A stretch of 64,000 nucleotides of DNA from NCBI GenBank assembly GCA_963971285.1, contig OZ020255.1:19499046-19563045 (forward strand), given 5' to 3'. The translations under genes were made by a program, and so were the position numbers. This document shows, one piece after another, positions 52,101-64,000 of the stretch; position 1 is the stretch's first letter; every line of letters begins with the position of its first letter. This stretch comes from Astropecten irregularis (lineage: Eukaryota > Echinodermata > Asteroidea > Paxillosida > Astropectinidae). The notes beneath the pieces were generated by a model. It saw nothing but the letters and a program-made list of their open reading frames with translations. It made no database searches and was not told where the DNA came from.

Positions 52101-55100
52101 CACCAACATAGGGCTGGATGGCTCAGTTGGTAGAGCCCCTGTACAGTATTCAGGGGGACGCCGTTTTGAATCCCGCTCCAGTCAATTTATCTTTTGTTCG
52201 CTTTTCAATGATTTGAAATTAATTTAGTCAGTTTTAATTTGTGGACACTTGATGGTTATATTGATTACAAAAATCTGCATCCTCTTTGAGTGATCCCCAC
52301 AAACCGCTTCTAAGGTTTGCAGCAAAATGTTGATAAATTCGAAAGAAATTCACAAATTAGCAAACGGATATTAGATATTCTTTGGTTTTAACGTGTAATT
52401 GTCTCAGTGTTAATGCCCGATGGACAATTTGGAGGGATTTTAGGGCTGTCCATTTACGAATAATTTAGTATTCGCAAATCGAGACAAAAATTGATCGAAT
52501 ATTCGAAAAAAGCGCAATTCAATGTAAAACATAAGAAAATAAAAATATGAAAGTACGTTGCGTAATGGCTGCTGGTAGCTATCGGGGCGCCGCACCAGGC
52601 GTGCTAGACAATTACAGATCATGAACAGATCCTATCAAAACACCCTGCCCATTTAGCAGATTTTTAATAAGTTACAGAATGATATTATCCGCTATTTCTA
52701 CCAACACGCCATTGACAGGCCAAGCAAAATAATAGCGCGATCTTTTTTCCGACATGGAGCACCAACAGCGAACACATTATAGGCCGTATGCATTGTTGTA
52801 TCGTTGCGAGATCCCCATATTCTGACCGTACCGTCTTATAAAATACAGTCGACTCCCGTTACTACGAGGTCCGTCGGACTTTCACAATTTTGTCGTTATA
52901 ACCGGAACCTCGTTACATCCGGAGCGCAGTTTTCCGCCGTTTGTTGCACCCAAGTTACGTGCTATATGTACACGTGCGTCTTGTAATTGTGTAACGCACG
53001 TGGGAACTCATGAAAACACGAACAAAATGCATGATTATATGTTACTTTATGTCATTAATGTACATGTAAATGATGATGAATAAACGAAATAAATAATACT
53101 GCTTCAAGAGTATGACCTGAATCGGAAGTAGACGGCATCAACTGATGTGAAGAATCGCTGTGAAGAATCACGGACGTACGTAAGTATGTCACTCGCACAA
53201 ATCATGCCGAGCGACTTCGCTTCCGTTTTCAATATGTTATAATAAGTCAAGAGAGGGCGCTATAATATTACATTAAAAAGGGGAATATTATTTTTTATGC
53301 TTCTGATTATTAATTATTTTTTTGGGCGTCACATGATTTCTGTAGTATAGTTCAATTATTTATTAAAGCGTTTTTTTTTTACCACCATGGCACTGCTCTC
53401 CCTTACAAGCCATGGTTTTATCGGGGTCAGGAAAACAGATCAGTTTCATCGGCGTTAAAGATGTCCGCGATCCCCCAGCGCAGCCAACCGCAGATGACCC
53501 GTAGGCCTTGCCTACCGTAGCACGTCCGCTGAACATTATTGTATCGATCACCCTTTTTCAAAAGACAGTGTGCGATTTTTAAAATATATTTTTAATAACC
53601 ACAACGGACAACAATTTGGAGCGATTACACCCCACCGCGGCTGATGTTCCAGCGGCAATGCTTTTTAAATCTCTTCTTACAAAGCTAAGTTACGCTGATT
53701 ATCTCCTGGGCGCCCCCATTGTCCGTTTACAATGCCTACTCAGCGGCATGGTGCCGCAGTCATGAACCAAGTCGGGCTAAGGAAACCGCAACGGGGGATT
53801 AGAGACTTGACATGCCTGGCTCTGCGTTCGCTAATTCACGCCATCCCATTGAATAGATTTAAGATCGGCACGCTCGTGAAGCTATGTCGCCAGAACTTGG
53901 AAGATCGCCGACAAAAGGTTTGAAAAGATGTCGTTGTAAATGGATTGAGAACAATGTTTTTGCTCGCATTTGGTCAGCCAAAGTCGTCGTTATACCCGGA
54001 ATCTCGTAATGCCCGTGCTCGTAATAACCAAATATTTCTCCATAGTAATGTGCACAAATTGATCGGGACTGGGGAAATATGCTCGCTAAATCCGGGTTGT
54101 CGTTATTTCCGAGCTCGTAGTAACGGGAGTCGACTGTAGTACTGTAAATCGCGTTTTTCTGGTCACCTAAATCTTACTTCAATTTGGTTATTTTGTCCAT
54201 CTGGCCAAGTAGAAGAAACACACTTTTCAGTTCACCGAATTAATTCCAAAAACGAACGGTAAAAAATCCTCCAAAAGCGACGATTGTATTCATATCGCAC
54301 GCACGCTACATGCATCATGCATGCACACCACGTGCAGCCTAGCCAGCCATCGTGCATGACTGGTATCTGCTCGCGTAATAGCGAGAACTTCACACAGCAC
54401 ATAGCGTGCACCAGCGCAAGTCTCAATCACATGGTCGGCAGGAAACCTGTACGTACATGTACACGTACATGTGCACAGTACACATCAAATGTACAATGTG
54501 TGTATGTCACATGCACGGTGAAATAGTGCCCGGACGGTACCGCAGATCATGGATGGCTTAGGTACATGGATCACAGCCGGCTTCAATGCATTTTGTGGTA
54601 CAAAATCTGCTTTTGGCATCGCGTTAATTTTTTCTCGAATATTCGAACGGGCAAAATACTACTCGAATATTCGAGTGATGATGGAATATTCGAATATTCG
54701 ATGTATTCGAGACAGCCCTAAGGGATTTGCTCACCCGTAGAGAATATCCTCTGGCTGGATGATGGCACCAACTGGAGGGAAGCCGTCTGCATCTAGCTTT
54801 CCTCTCATACTGGGATTCTTAATATCACATCCTGCGGAACATTCAATAGCAAACAGACGAGCATGTCACACCATATCATTGATAAAGATCTTATGCCTGG
54901 CTCTGTCCATCTCAGAGAGAGTACTTTGTCCTGAAGGCTGACAGAGCATACAGGGACAAACTTCATAGAGCTGCTTAAGCACCAAAATTTGCTTAAGCTC
55001 CAAAAACCTTGATATTATAAAATCAGTATGCCAGCCAAAACTCCTTGTCATTTATAGTGATGTCAACATTTAGTCAAAATTTCTCATGGGTTGAGTTCAT

Positions 55101-58100
55101 TCAACCAGCATGACAACCAAGGTTGGGCATCATAAACAGTTTGGATGAAAAATGAGGAAAGATAATTGACAATTTGGCACTCAGTCAACATACATGTAGG
55201 GCTGGATAATTCAGTTGGTAGAGCATCGATATGGCGGGGGGTGCAAGTTCTAATCCCACTCCACCCAATTTTCCTTTGCTCACTTTTGAATGGATGGAAT
55301 ACGTTGAAAGTGAGACAGGCAAAAGGCATAACTGGATCTTGGGTTAGATGTGAAATTCTCCAACCTACCGAACGTCACAGTGATTTGATTGTTGCTGCCC
55401 TTCTTGTTCAGGTTGACTTCCTCTGTCTTGTAGATTGTCCCGTGGCAGAAGCCACGTTCCACGGACGACTTGTTGACAATCATGGCATCCTCCATGTCAT
55501 AACCCTGCAAGGGAATCAAAAGAGGGCGTTTCACACTGCAGGAACTGTTTCACGTGCCAACATTTACCCAGGTTAACTCTGTGTCAATTCTGTCAAATAC
55601 ATTTCAACATGGGTCAATTATGCTCTGAATTTACACTATGGACCGTTCCGGCTTTGCTCTTAAGCCCCGCCCACATGTGTTTTGCATCCCACCTGTGACA
55701 GAGTTTGACCGAGGCTTTCGTGGCTACCTGATTAAAAGGCGTCCTCCCATTGGTCAATGCGCACAGTTTGATTGACAGGCTAGAAGGGTCCATTAAACAC
55801 TAGAGTTAAGAGGGTCAAATATTTTCATCGTAGCAGGATCTTTCTCCTTTCTCCCTTAAGCCTTTTAAGAGAGATCCTATTTGGATCGAAACGTCAGCCC
55901 TTCCTAACTCCAAGCATTTAAGATTTTTGGTTCGGCTTACAGTTCAGCCAAAATGATCCGTTCCATTATATTTTATGGATGTTGGCAAGAACTCCAGATT
56001 TAAAAATGAGACTTAATGGTTTGCATGGCAGGTTAACAATGTAGGAAGTCTGCGATGACATCACAAATTCAACCCATTTTTAGAACGAGTGTCGCTCTGA
56101 GAAGAGCCAGAACCTCATTGTTTTAGAAGTGAGTGCTCTGCCCATAGTCAGGAAACAATGTTGAACTAGACATTGTGGTTGTGGGAACAACCACTAGGTG
56201 TTCGGGGTATCATTTCGTAGTGGAACTGTTATGAGAATGTCTGTTGGAACGCATGTATGGCATTTTGAAATAGGCCTACACTTAAACTGTGTGACTGAGC
56301 AAATACTGATCATGCTGAGTGCAGTGTATTCCTATTATATGTACACTGACTGATAGCGTATAGAAAATGGTGTCACCTTTAAATAATGTAAAATTGCCCG
56401 GACGATAACTTCCGGTTAGTTAATCACAAACAACTGAAAATTTGCAAAAAGCATTGAATGCATACGATGTAAACAATTTGCAATTTGCACTGATGAACGT
56501 TATGTAATTACCGAATAAACAGTATTTGAATAATTTCATCATGTTTCCTTTAAAAACACATTACTTCTGGTTGAATGACGTCACAGATTTCAAACTTCAC
56601 ACACATGTCAAGGTGCACTAGTGCTTTACACTCACCATATGTGGCGAAAATCCGTTGTTTACTTTTGGATTACGTAATTTTTGTATATCTTTTATCCACC
56701 GTAGAGGGCGCTATACAGCGTGTATGACGTCATTATTTATATTTTCTGAAAGCCCAAGACCTACTCTATCTTTTACCCAAAGAGGTTTTATGTGCCCAAA
56801 TCCTTCCGTTTTTGAGTTATTTTGAGTCAAAGTTCAACTTCCGGTAACACCGGAAGTGAAGGTCATTTGTACAGAACATTGAATATATTAATTGTTGACA
56901 TTCACGTGTTGAGTAACATATGTCAATATCAAAATCGTAGGTCATGTGGTTCTTAAGTTATAAAGCACCAAAGTTTTTCATAAAAACGCTTGTAATTTGA
57001 TACCCGATGACGTCATCATGACGTCAATCTTCTAAATACAACTTGACATCATGACCGAAGTTCCCACCAAGTTTCAGGTCAATATCTTATAACAGTCATA
57101 TAGAAGTCCTGCTGACAAGTTTGGGAAGAAAAAAATGAAAAAAAAAACAAAAAACAAAAAAAACTCTAACAATAACAATAGGTGTTCGGCTTGAACCCGA
57201 ACACCTAATTACAGGCTCTTCTCAGGGCCTGTTTGTTTTAGGCACAGGATCCATGATCTGCAGATCCACGTCCCTTGCAGGGTATACTAAAATGGGATCC
57301 AGATCAGCAGGATCACGGATCTCGTGTGCGAGACAAACAGTCCCTCTGAGCCACGCTCGTTCTCATAGAGTTTTTCCGTCTTGTTCTCCTATATCCTGTT
57401 ACTGGCTTACAGTGTATGAGATGACAGCCACGATGGCATTAGTTCCCAGGGGGTAGTGGTCAAAGTTATAATGGTCGTAGGCGTGAGGTCGGACGAGGGG
57501 TGATTGCGGAGTCTGGAGTCGATACATCTTATGATCGGTACGATACTGCAACGTGTGGGATGGTACTCCCATTGTCTGTTTCCCCATCTATTAAAACAAA
57601 ACAATAATAATGATAATACAAGATTTATATAACGATAATAACAAAATTAACCATTCTCTAACGACTTTACAACAAATATTACAAGTGTTGATACAATTAA
57701 TCCATCCAATCCAATGCAATCTATTAAACAATAATTAATGAAAAAAAATTAATAAAACAAAAAGTGAATAAAGTGAGATTTCAGAAAGATTTCAGAGAAA
57801 TCTTTATGCATTGGTAATTTGGAAACGAAAATTCACTGTATAAGGATTCGAACCTACGTACCAGCGCTCTACTGAGCTATCCAGCCATACATTGGCAGAG
57901 TCCCAAATTATCAGTTATCTTTGTTTATTCATCGTTTGTTTTTTAATCAACTATCCTATCAATGATCACTTCAGTGGGTCATTCAGGTGTTTTGAGAAAA
58001 ACATTTAAAAGTATGGGATTTATCACAAAATATAACACAACGAGAAAATATTCAACATGCACCTACCTGGCACTGATACATGTTGCGCGGACTCTGGTTG

Positions 58101-61100
58101 AAATCAGAAAATGGCGTCAGACTGGCAACCGCGCTTAGAATACCGCCCTCGCTCAGCTCAATGTGGGTAGTTTTCTGCAAATAACAATTACCGTTTTTAT
58201 TCAAAAATTGCACATGGATGAATACATGGATTAATAGGAAATATATACCGCATTCCTAATCTTATTATTTGTAAGATTAGAGTGGGAACACCTTCTCACC
58301 CCTTCGTGGATTTCCTCGGCAGTGACTGCGATATCCATGTAAACTTGCTCCAGGGTTCCGATGAGGTGGGTTGACTGTGTGGCTAGATTGAAGACGGGTC
58401 GCATTAACCGTGCTGGCGTGGTGAAGAGGTAGAGTGCAGGGTAATGACTGGCGTGCTTCGTCATGGGAACCAAGACGGCTTCAAGGGTTGCTAGTACCTG
58501 CAATGTTGCAAATGTTGTTAGATTGTTAAAAGTTATATCATAATTTGGTCTTTGTCAAAGAAATGCAGATTCATGATCAAAAACATCAATGAAGATACAG
58601 TAACAGTCATCTGTGAAAATTTCAGTCCCATACGGTGCCCACTTTTTGAGAAAACAGTGAAAAACAGGCACAGTATTTCGTTAGTCTTTCCTCTTTTATT
58701 TTTGATCTTTAAAAGATCAAAAATGATTTTGGTCACTGTTTTTACCATCACCATCTATATACCCTGTAGGTTATATGTAAATCTGTGAAGATTTCTGTTT
58801 CGGTACGCTACCAAAGTATGATAGTACATGTACCTTAAAGTTCATACAAGGAACACAACTTTTATAATATGAATATGAGTGACACAATGCCTATTGTTCT
58901 TTCTCCCCATTGCCATACCAACCCCTCTTTCTTCCTTGGCTTTTAACGTCCTCAGCTTCACCGCAAGCTCAGGAGCTATATCCTTAGCAACCAGTCCAAT
59001 GACACGCCCGTCCAGGAGGACCTCGTAGCAGTCCATCACTGGTGCTGGGGCGGGGCCATCCAGGGGTGCCATGCCCATGGATGAGAGAAGGCGTGGCAGG
59101 TGGGCGGTGCTCGGTTGGGTGTTGGTCACCTGACAGGAAGCTGTTAAGTGGTTCATAAGTCCACAAGGCGATCCATCAGGAGTGTGCACTGGACATAAGA
59201 AACCTGTTTGGTCAAAAAACAATCGAGAAAGTACGGATCAGATGTCTTCAATATCTTATCTTGTTCGTGAATTCAAAACGATAAACGAATGAAACTGAAA
59301 GAAGATGATTTTATTACCATTAAACACATCAATTCATCAACATTTTCTGGAAGTTACAGATACCTACAATCATCTTATAGTGATTAAGGTGCCAACTCTT
59401 TTTTTCAATTTCAATTCTTGTTTCTCGCATTTGAAACAGTGACCCAAATAAACCACATATTATACCGGTAAAGCCAAATTCATGCCAACTTGCAAAGAAA
59501 ATTTTCTTCACTTCACAGTGGGGGAAATTTTTATTGCTGTTTCACCAAAATTCACTTCTCATCTCAATTCGCAAGAAGTGTGAACTAGACCAAAAACTGA
59601 CAAGATTCAAGGTCTTCGTGAAAAAGTTTCAAAGATTGTGCTTGCAATTTTGAGTAGGAAATGCTTCATTACCTGACAGAGAGGGCTAGAAAAGATGAAG
59701 CGCTATTCGTACTATGATCTGTAGATTTGGGGCTTTTTGGCTCTGAATATAACTGGTATTAAACAGGGATTTTTCTAAGCATCACATACCCCAAGCGTCT
59801 GGTAGCAGCTTACGGACTGTGGTCGTCCTCATCTCAGAGAAATACGACCCTCGATGGATGCAACGGAAATGGGAAACAAATCGCATGAAGTTGAGCTTGT
59901 CTGCTACCACTGTCAACCCCGACGCCTAGGAAGAAACATTCACATCATTGATTTAACCTTGATTCCTACATAATCTATTTAATATACTGTCATATTTTGA
60001 AAAACATGAAACTTCTCGAGCTTGGGCATCGTGACTTTTTAATGGTTCATGTAGGAGGTGGTTCATAGGGGGCAACTTGATCTACCTGTCTGGCATTTGC
60101 TAAAAGGCAGCGATTTATCAACCTTTCCATCAACTTTAAAACAAAAAGACTTCAAACTGATTCTCTTTGTTGAATGCCGGCTGTGATGCCGAAAGGCAAG
60201 ACAGAAACAGATCTTACCTTTTACCAAGAAACATAGGAGAAAGTCCGGCAATTTGATAATTATTTGGAAGCATTCCTAAACAGAGCTATTTCGTATAATT
60301 TACTTGATCCACTTATAATCCACTTCGTATTAGCTCTCTAAAATACAAAAGCTACCAAGCTAAACTTGAGCCAAAATTAAGCTGAGGCACTTTCCAACAA
60401 TACGATGTAAAGTTTGACCCATTTAGATCACATTTTCATTCCTTTTTCTTTAAGACAGTTAGTACTTGTGGCAGCAGTAATGTGAAAAGTGTGCCAAGCT
60501 AACAGTTTTTGGGCGTGCTTTCTCCTGCCTCTGGATTCAAGCAAACATGGCGCTAACGAGCTCAGCTTTTTACCTGCATGAGGCCGAGGCCAGTCCTGGA
60601 AGCCAAGTTGCCGGTAGACAGAAGGTACTCCATTGGCCGCGTCACATCAGGAACAGCTTTTAATATCGCCATCAAATTAGCTAATATTTGAAAAACCAAT
60701 CACAACGATTTTTCCGTTAAGTGACATCATCATCCTCACCATCGCATGGCATCTACAGAGCTAAGGTTGGGCGACTCATCACACACACCTGAAGACTAGA
60801 GGTTTTGATGCTGCGGTTTGCAAACTAGCTTTCCAATGGGGAATTATCTTCCATTGATCTGTTGAAATTGTGAGTCAGTTTCAGATGACATGTTCCTGTA
60901 TTTGAACAGTTTGACTCGCTAGGGACATCTGCCCACCGACTTTCCACTCATAATGGGTGCGTTCGTTTAGCTTCCACCGGGTAGCCCTGACCTGGGAATG
61001 GTCACATTTACTGCGCAAAACAAGCGAGAGGGTGGGGACAAGGTTGAGTGGCATCGACTCGTGGAAGCTAAATGAATGCATCCTTTGTGATGCATGGAAT

Positions 61101-63079
61101 AACACTGAAGCTAGACACCCATCTAATACTCACTATTGTCCAGGATGAAGTTACTCGCTGATCTACCCGCTTTCTTCATGAATGCCTGCTTCAGGTTCAT
61201 AAGCCAGGTTTCCATTTTTTCCTTTCCAAAAAAACAAAACAAAAACACATTCATAATAGACTGCCAACACGCTGGAAAGATCAAGTGATGTCCATTACAT
61301 CTTGGTTTTTCTTCTAATTGAGCAAAACTACACAGAAACATTTTTTTTTGTCATTGAAAAGTGAACAAAGAAAAATGTCAAGTTTGGACGGCCCTAGTGG
61401 TAGAGCACTGGTAGTGTATTCCAAAGCACTTGGGTTCGAGTCCTGATTCAGTCAAATTTGTCTCTGCCCAACCAGACAAAGATATATGATTGTAATTTTT
61501 TTACATAAATTCCCCTCCTTCTGAACATCATAATTTCAATAGCGCTCCACACTAATGACGTCACAAAATTCCTGTATGTCAGACAAACATTGTCTCACAC
61601 ACGTAGTGTACATGCACGCGCACACACATACACGTTTGCATGGTTGCAATGTTTGTCTGAGATCCGGTGCTATTTTTAGCGCAAGTGCGGAGCGCTATTC
61701 AAAGGTCATCTGAGTGACAATCCACTCCACCGGGTCCCCGTTGTGCCAGGAAATTCAGAATGTGAACCCCTCCCTTTAAATTGATGGCTAAGTGCAGAGA
61801 GAGAGTACCTACCTTCAGGACCATCTGGTACAGGTGACCAGCTAGCAAGACCTCCTGATTCATTGGGCTATCGGCGCTGTCTGCTGAGCACTGACCCCGG
61901 GCAAAGGAGAACAGCTTCCGAGCCATCAAACTATGAAGCAAGAATGGTACAAGATGGAACAAGATGAAACTAACAAACAGACTTAGGGAAAGAAACTTTA
62001 TTACTGGTTGGGCCTAGCAACTGAAAAGCCTGACCAGCCCCAGGTCTTGAGGCCTGTAATCCTCCTTTCAGCCTTGAGTTTCACTAAACCAGAGCTGCTC
62101 AAAATCAGTAAAGCCTGGCTTCTAGATACAGTCCACAATCAATGCTAATTCAATTCAGCGATCAGGTTAGTGCCAACTATGATCTAGAACACGAAGGGGC
62201 TTGAAGTTGATGGTTTTAATACTGCCATGGATTATAGAAGCCCAAGAGCCCAGGCAAAGCTAGGGCCTGTCCCTTCAATGGCTGGGCCCTACCAACATTT
62301 AAGTGTTTCTCCCTTAACAGGTCATATGGGTAGCTGGCCGGAGATGGTTCATTCAGATTTCAAAGGAGGATGAACGACGATGAACTCACATGAGGCAGTT
62401 GAATTTGTCCGTGTTTGAGTCCAGATGGACACAGATATGCTGCTTCAGGAGGAACAGACAAACATCCCTTGCTGCCGTCCAGTCAGGAAGGCCAAGCTTG
62501 ACCCTAAACTGCTCTCCGACATAATTCATGATGCTCTGCTGCGTCATGGGACCTTGAACCTGGCCCTGTCGAAGCATCTCAGTAACACAGCTGCACGAGA
62601 TGAAAGGAAAGACGTCATCAGGGCCCAATTTCATAGCACTGCTTACCGTAAGCACCAAATCAGCCCTTACATAAGCAGAACATTTGTGCTTATCAGATCT
62701 TAATTAAGACTTGCATCGTGGAAGTACTAAAAGAAGGTAGGTTTGCAGTGACGCCATGTAATCTCTTCTGTGAGAGTGTGTGGTTCTGAGAAGAACCGTT
62801 GGTATTATCTCCAGATCCAGTTTCATGGTTTAGCAAGGAATTTTCAGTTGTGATCAATCCTTATATACTCTGCTAGCATGGACATTTGGCGCTAATCCTG
62901 AAATTTGTCGTCTAGATAAGTGAAGTGAACAGCAGAAATGTTTCTTACCCGATAAGAAATGTGTCTTGCTCTTTCCCCTTCAGCAGTTCATTGTAGATAT
63001 GCTGATCTGTTGTCTCCAACAACGCCTAATGAAAGCAGACAAATTATTACAGTCAATTATAAAAAAGGTAACTTCCTCA

Positions 63080-63111
<32 letters not shown>

Positions 63112-63437
63112 GACATTTATAAAGCGCCAAAATCAAAACGTTTGCTCTAAGGCGCTGAGGCACAAAATACCGACCCTGAAGTAATGCAGTTTGACAATAT
63201 GTTCAGCAGGGTATGAGAGATTCAAGTTATTGCAGTCGGATATTAAAAAGGTTTCCTCCAACAAAATACCGACTCTGAACCGAGATTTAAGTATAAAACT
63301 TTTTTTATCTGACCAAAAAGAAGGAATTAACTGTGCATTACCTTCAGAATTGTAATCAAGGAAATGAAGAACATTTCTCGACGGCATGTGAAGCTGACGA
63401 CAATTGCACCATTGCTCATGTAGTGAAGGATTATATT
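48943..63437 (-). CDS. POLR1B: RNA polymerase I second-largest subunit, C-terminal 923 residues
   Basis: Nineteen exons in transcript order: 63342-63437, 62949-63025, 62390-62590, 61813-61930, 61134-61221, 60574-60680, 59790-59925, 58923-59203, 58300-58497, 58067-58174, 57411-57587, 55369-55504, 54735-54831, 51795-51936, 51405-51561, 50758-50883, 50058-50185, 49547-49711, 48943-49176. Phases agree throughout; the 58923 donor (GTTGGT) is the weakest. With PolR2 (POLR1A) this subunit forms the active centre transcribing rRNA. Diagnostic blocks are [60 protein letters not shown] and a C-terminal zinc ribbon (CTKC and CGTC). Wording such as NMYQCQMGKQTMG and [11 protein letters not shown] fits the Pol I rather than Pol II or III paralogue. 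About 200 N-terminal residues lie beyond the right edge. Confidence 0.95.
50600..50755. repeat. Intron repeat, inverted partner at 55640-55795
   Basis: About 150 bp including GCGGGGCTTAAGAGCAAAGC and CAATCAAACTGTGC recurs in opposite orientation at about 55640-55795 (GCTTTGCTCTTAAGCCCCGC). Both copies are in POLR1B introns; the first abuts the splice donor of the exon at 50758. Confidence 0.7.
51085..51360. repeat. Degenerate minisatellite in a POLR1B intron
   Basis: Irregular repeats of a phrase like GGCAATGACCAGGGGCACCAA, roughly 20-30 bp each, at least eight units. The long frames on both strands here are products of this repeat, not genes. Confidence 0.65.
52112..52210 (+). repeat. tRNA-derived SINE
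   Basis: GGCTGGATGGCTCAGTTGGT with A box and a B-box-like TTTTGAATCCCGCTCCAG, then a tail TTTTGTTCGCTTTTCAATGA. A close relative at about 55198-55290 shares GGCTGGATAATTCAGTTGGT and CTTTGCTCACTTTTGAATG. Both in POLR1B introns. Confidence 0.65.
52846..54136 (-). pseudogene. Pogo/Tigger-like DNA transposon relic
   Basis: Inverted ends CAGTCGACTCCCGTTACTAC, continuing into GAGGTC at the left, and the inverse at the right (GTAGTAACGGGAGTCGACTG), with TA on both sides (52844-52845, 54137-54138), the Tc1/mariner-superfamily signature. The minus strand at 53363-53460 encodes a scrap [16 protein letters not shown] that resembles the DDE domain of Tigger/jerky transposases (PDKT..KG..C.GGK). The rest of the transposase frame is broken by stops and frame changes, so it is inactive. 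Related GAGCTCGTAGTAACGG-like motifs lie inside. Located in a POLR1B intron. Confidence 0.7.
56160..57235. repeat. Repeat-like block in a POLR1B intron
   Basis: AGAAGAGCC near 56100 and its inverse GGCTCTTCT near 57219 bracket the block, and ACTAGGTGTTCGGGGT (about 56190) is echoed by AATAGGTGTTCGGCTTG near the A-rich stretch at 57130-57180. No coding sequence. Looks like a composite of old transposable elements; family unknown. Confidence 0.4.
58531..58825. mobile_element. MITE family A copy, internally deleted
   Basis: Shares GTCAAAGAAATGCAGATTC and ACAGTCATCTGTGAAAATTT with siblings and ends CCAAAGTATGATAGTAC, but lacks the TTTCTGGATAAATACAGC block. In the POLR1B intron just upstream of the exon at 58300. 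Confidence 0.6.
61539..61699. mobile_element. MITE family C copy, reversed
   Basis: AATAGCGCTCCACACTAATG at the left and GCGCAAGTGCGGAGCGCTAT at the right, the reverse orientation of the copy at 14992. It lies between two POLR1B exons. Confidence 0.65.
63078..63110. repeat. AATC microsatellite
   Basis: About seven tandem copies of a CAAT/AATC tetranucleotide, followed by AAAGACATTTATAAAGCGCC and CTAAGGCGCTGAG, the latter resembling the tail of a common invertebrate retroposon. In a POLR1B intron. Confidence 0.6.
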
Positions 63438-64000
63438 CTGTTTGATGGCAGATAAATATGACACAAAAAGAAAGAATTGAAGCTTAATACAAAGATAAGA
63501 TCGGCTATGATAAGATTTCCATGGATTTTGATTACACACTTGAACAGCTGCATGAAAGTGAAAATCACCCAAAATATCACAGAATGGTCAGGTGGGATGT
63601 GAACCTACCAACTTCACAGTAGCTTAGGATTCTTTCCCTCTGTCTCAGTACTCAAACCTACAAAAATTCTGGTTGTTTTCCTTGTTGTAAACTTCGATGA
63701 CACACTAACTTTGAATTGCTGGACAATTGGGGATTGGGGATTCTCACCTCCCTTTTGTGATATCAACTCCCATTTGGCATGGTGTATTAAACAGGAGGTC
63801 GTGGGTTCCAACCCCACCCGAACCAGTATATGATTGTATTCACGTGCACTCAAAACACACTGAGCATGCAGTGCTGATACACATCAGTGAAGGGCAAGCC
63901 TAATTTAAAACTATAAACAATCTATCATTGACATTCTATCAACCTATGATGCATTGTTATTCAATAGTTGTGGCACTGAGAGAGTTACCAAGTTTGAAAA

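Noticed and set aside
62425..62703. 92-codon plus-strand frame
   Set aside because: Antisense to a POLR1B exon (62390-62590).

Overview
The window is animal nuclear DNA. Genes are intron-rich with GT-AG splicing, intergenic space is long and repeat-laden, and tRNA-derived SINE fragments and small inverted-repeat transposons are frequent. The coding style and repeat families suggest a marine invertebrate deuterostome, perhaps an echinoderm, but I cannot fix the species.

Layout: (1) 1-4.7 kb has no convincing gene. (2) 4.7-7.9 kb holds a complete alpha-tubulin gene (+) with CCAAT and TATA boxes and the first intron directly after the ATG. (3) 11.7-39.9 kb on the minus strand is a complete animal lipoxygenase gene of 12 coding exons, which I assembled by reading splice sites: the PLAT exon at 39.3-39.9 kb joins catalytic exons at 18.9-11.7 kb. 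A second, closely similar PLAT first exon lies at 42.9-43.5 kb with the same phase-0 donor. (4) The large first intron contains an apparently intact Polinton/Maverick (adintovirus-like) element, 20,960-37,893, with ~225-bp nearly identical terminal inverted repeats and a 5-6 bp target-site duplication. It sits inside an older host MITE copy. (5) 43.5-48.9 kb is dense in MITEs. (6) 48.9-63.4 kb (-) is POLR1B, the second-largest subunit of RNA polymerase I: 19 exons giving the C-terminal ~923 residues, with the N-terminal exons beyond the right edge. Its introns hold a pogo/Tigger-like relic and many repeats.

The Polinton is the main item. It encodes a very large protein-primed-type DNA polymerase B, an RVE integrase, an A32/FtsK-like packaging ATPase, a double-jelly-roll-type major capsid protein, several virion-associated-looking proteins (membrane anchors, coiled coils), a 36-residue membrane miniprotein too short for ordinary gene calling, a possible ssDNA-binding protein and a TFIIB-like transcription factor. 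Terminal replication genes share one promoter/leader sequence, while internal genes share a different AT-rich TATA-like motif directly before the ATG. Strong stem-loops with T tracts sit at gene ends. Together these suggest a self-contained viral transcription programme. No adenain-type maturation protease gene is visible, although the polymerase has an N-terminal Cys/His region that could be a protease-like domain, and a long Lys/Glu-rich coiled coil interrupts its exonuclease domain.
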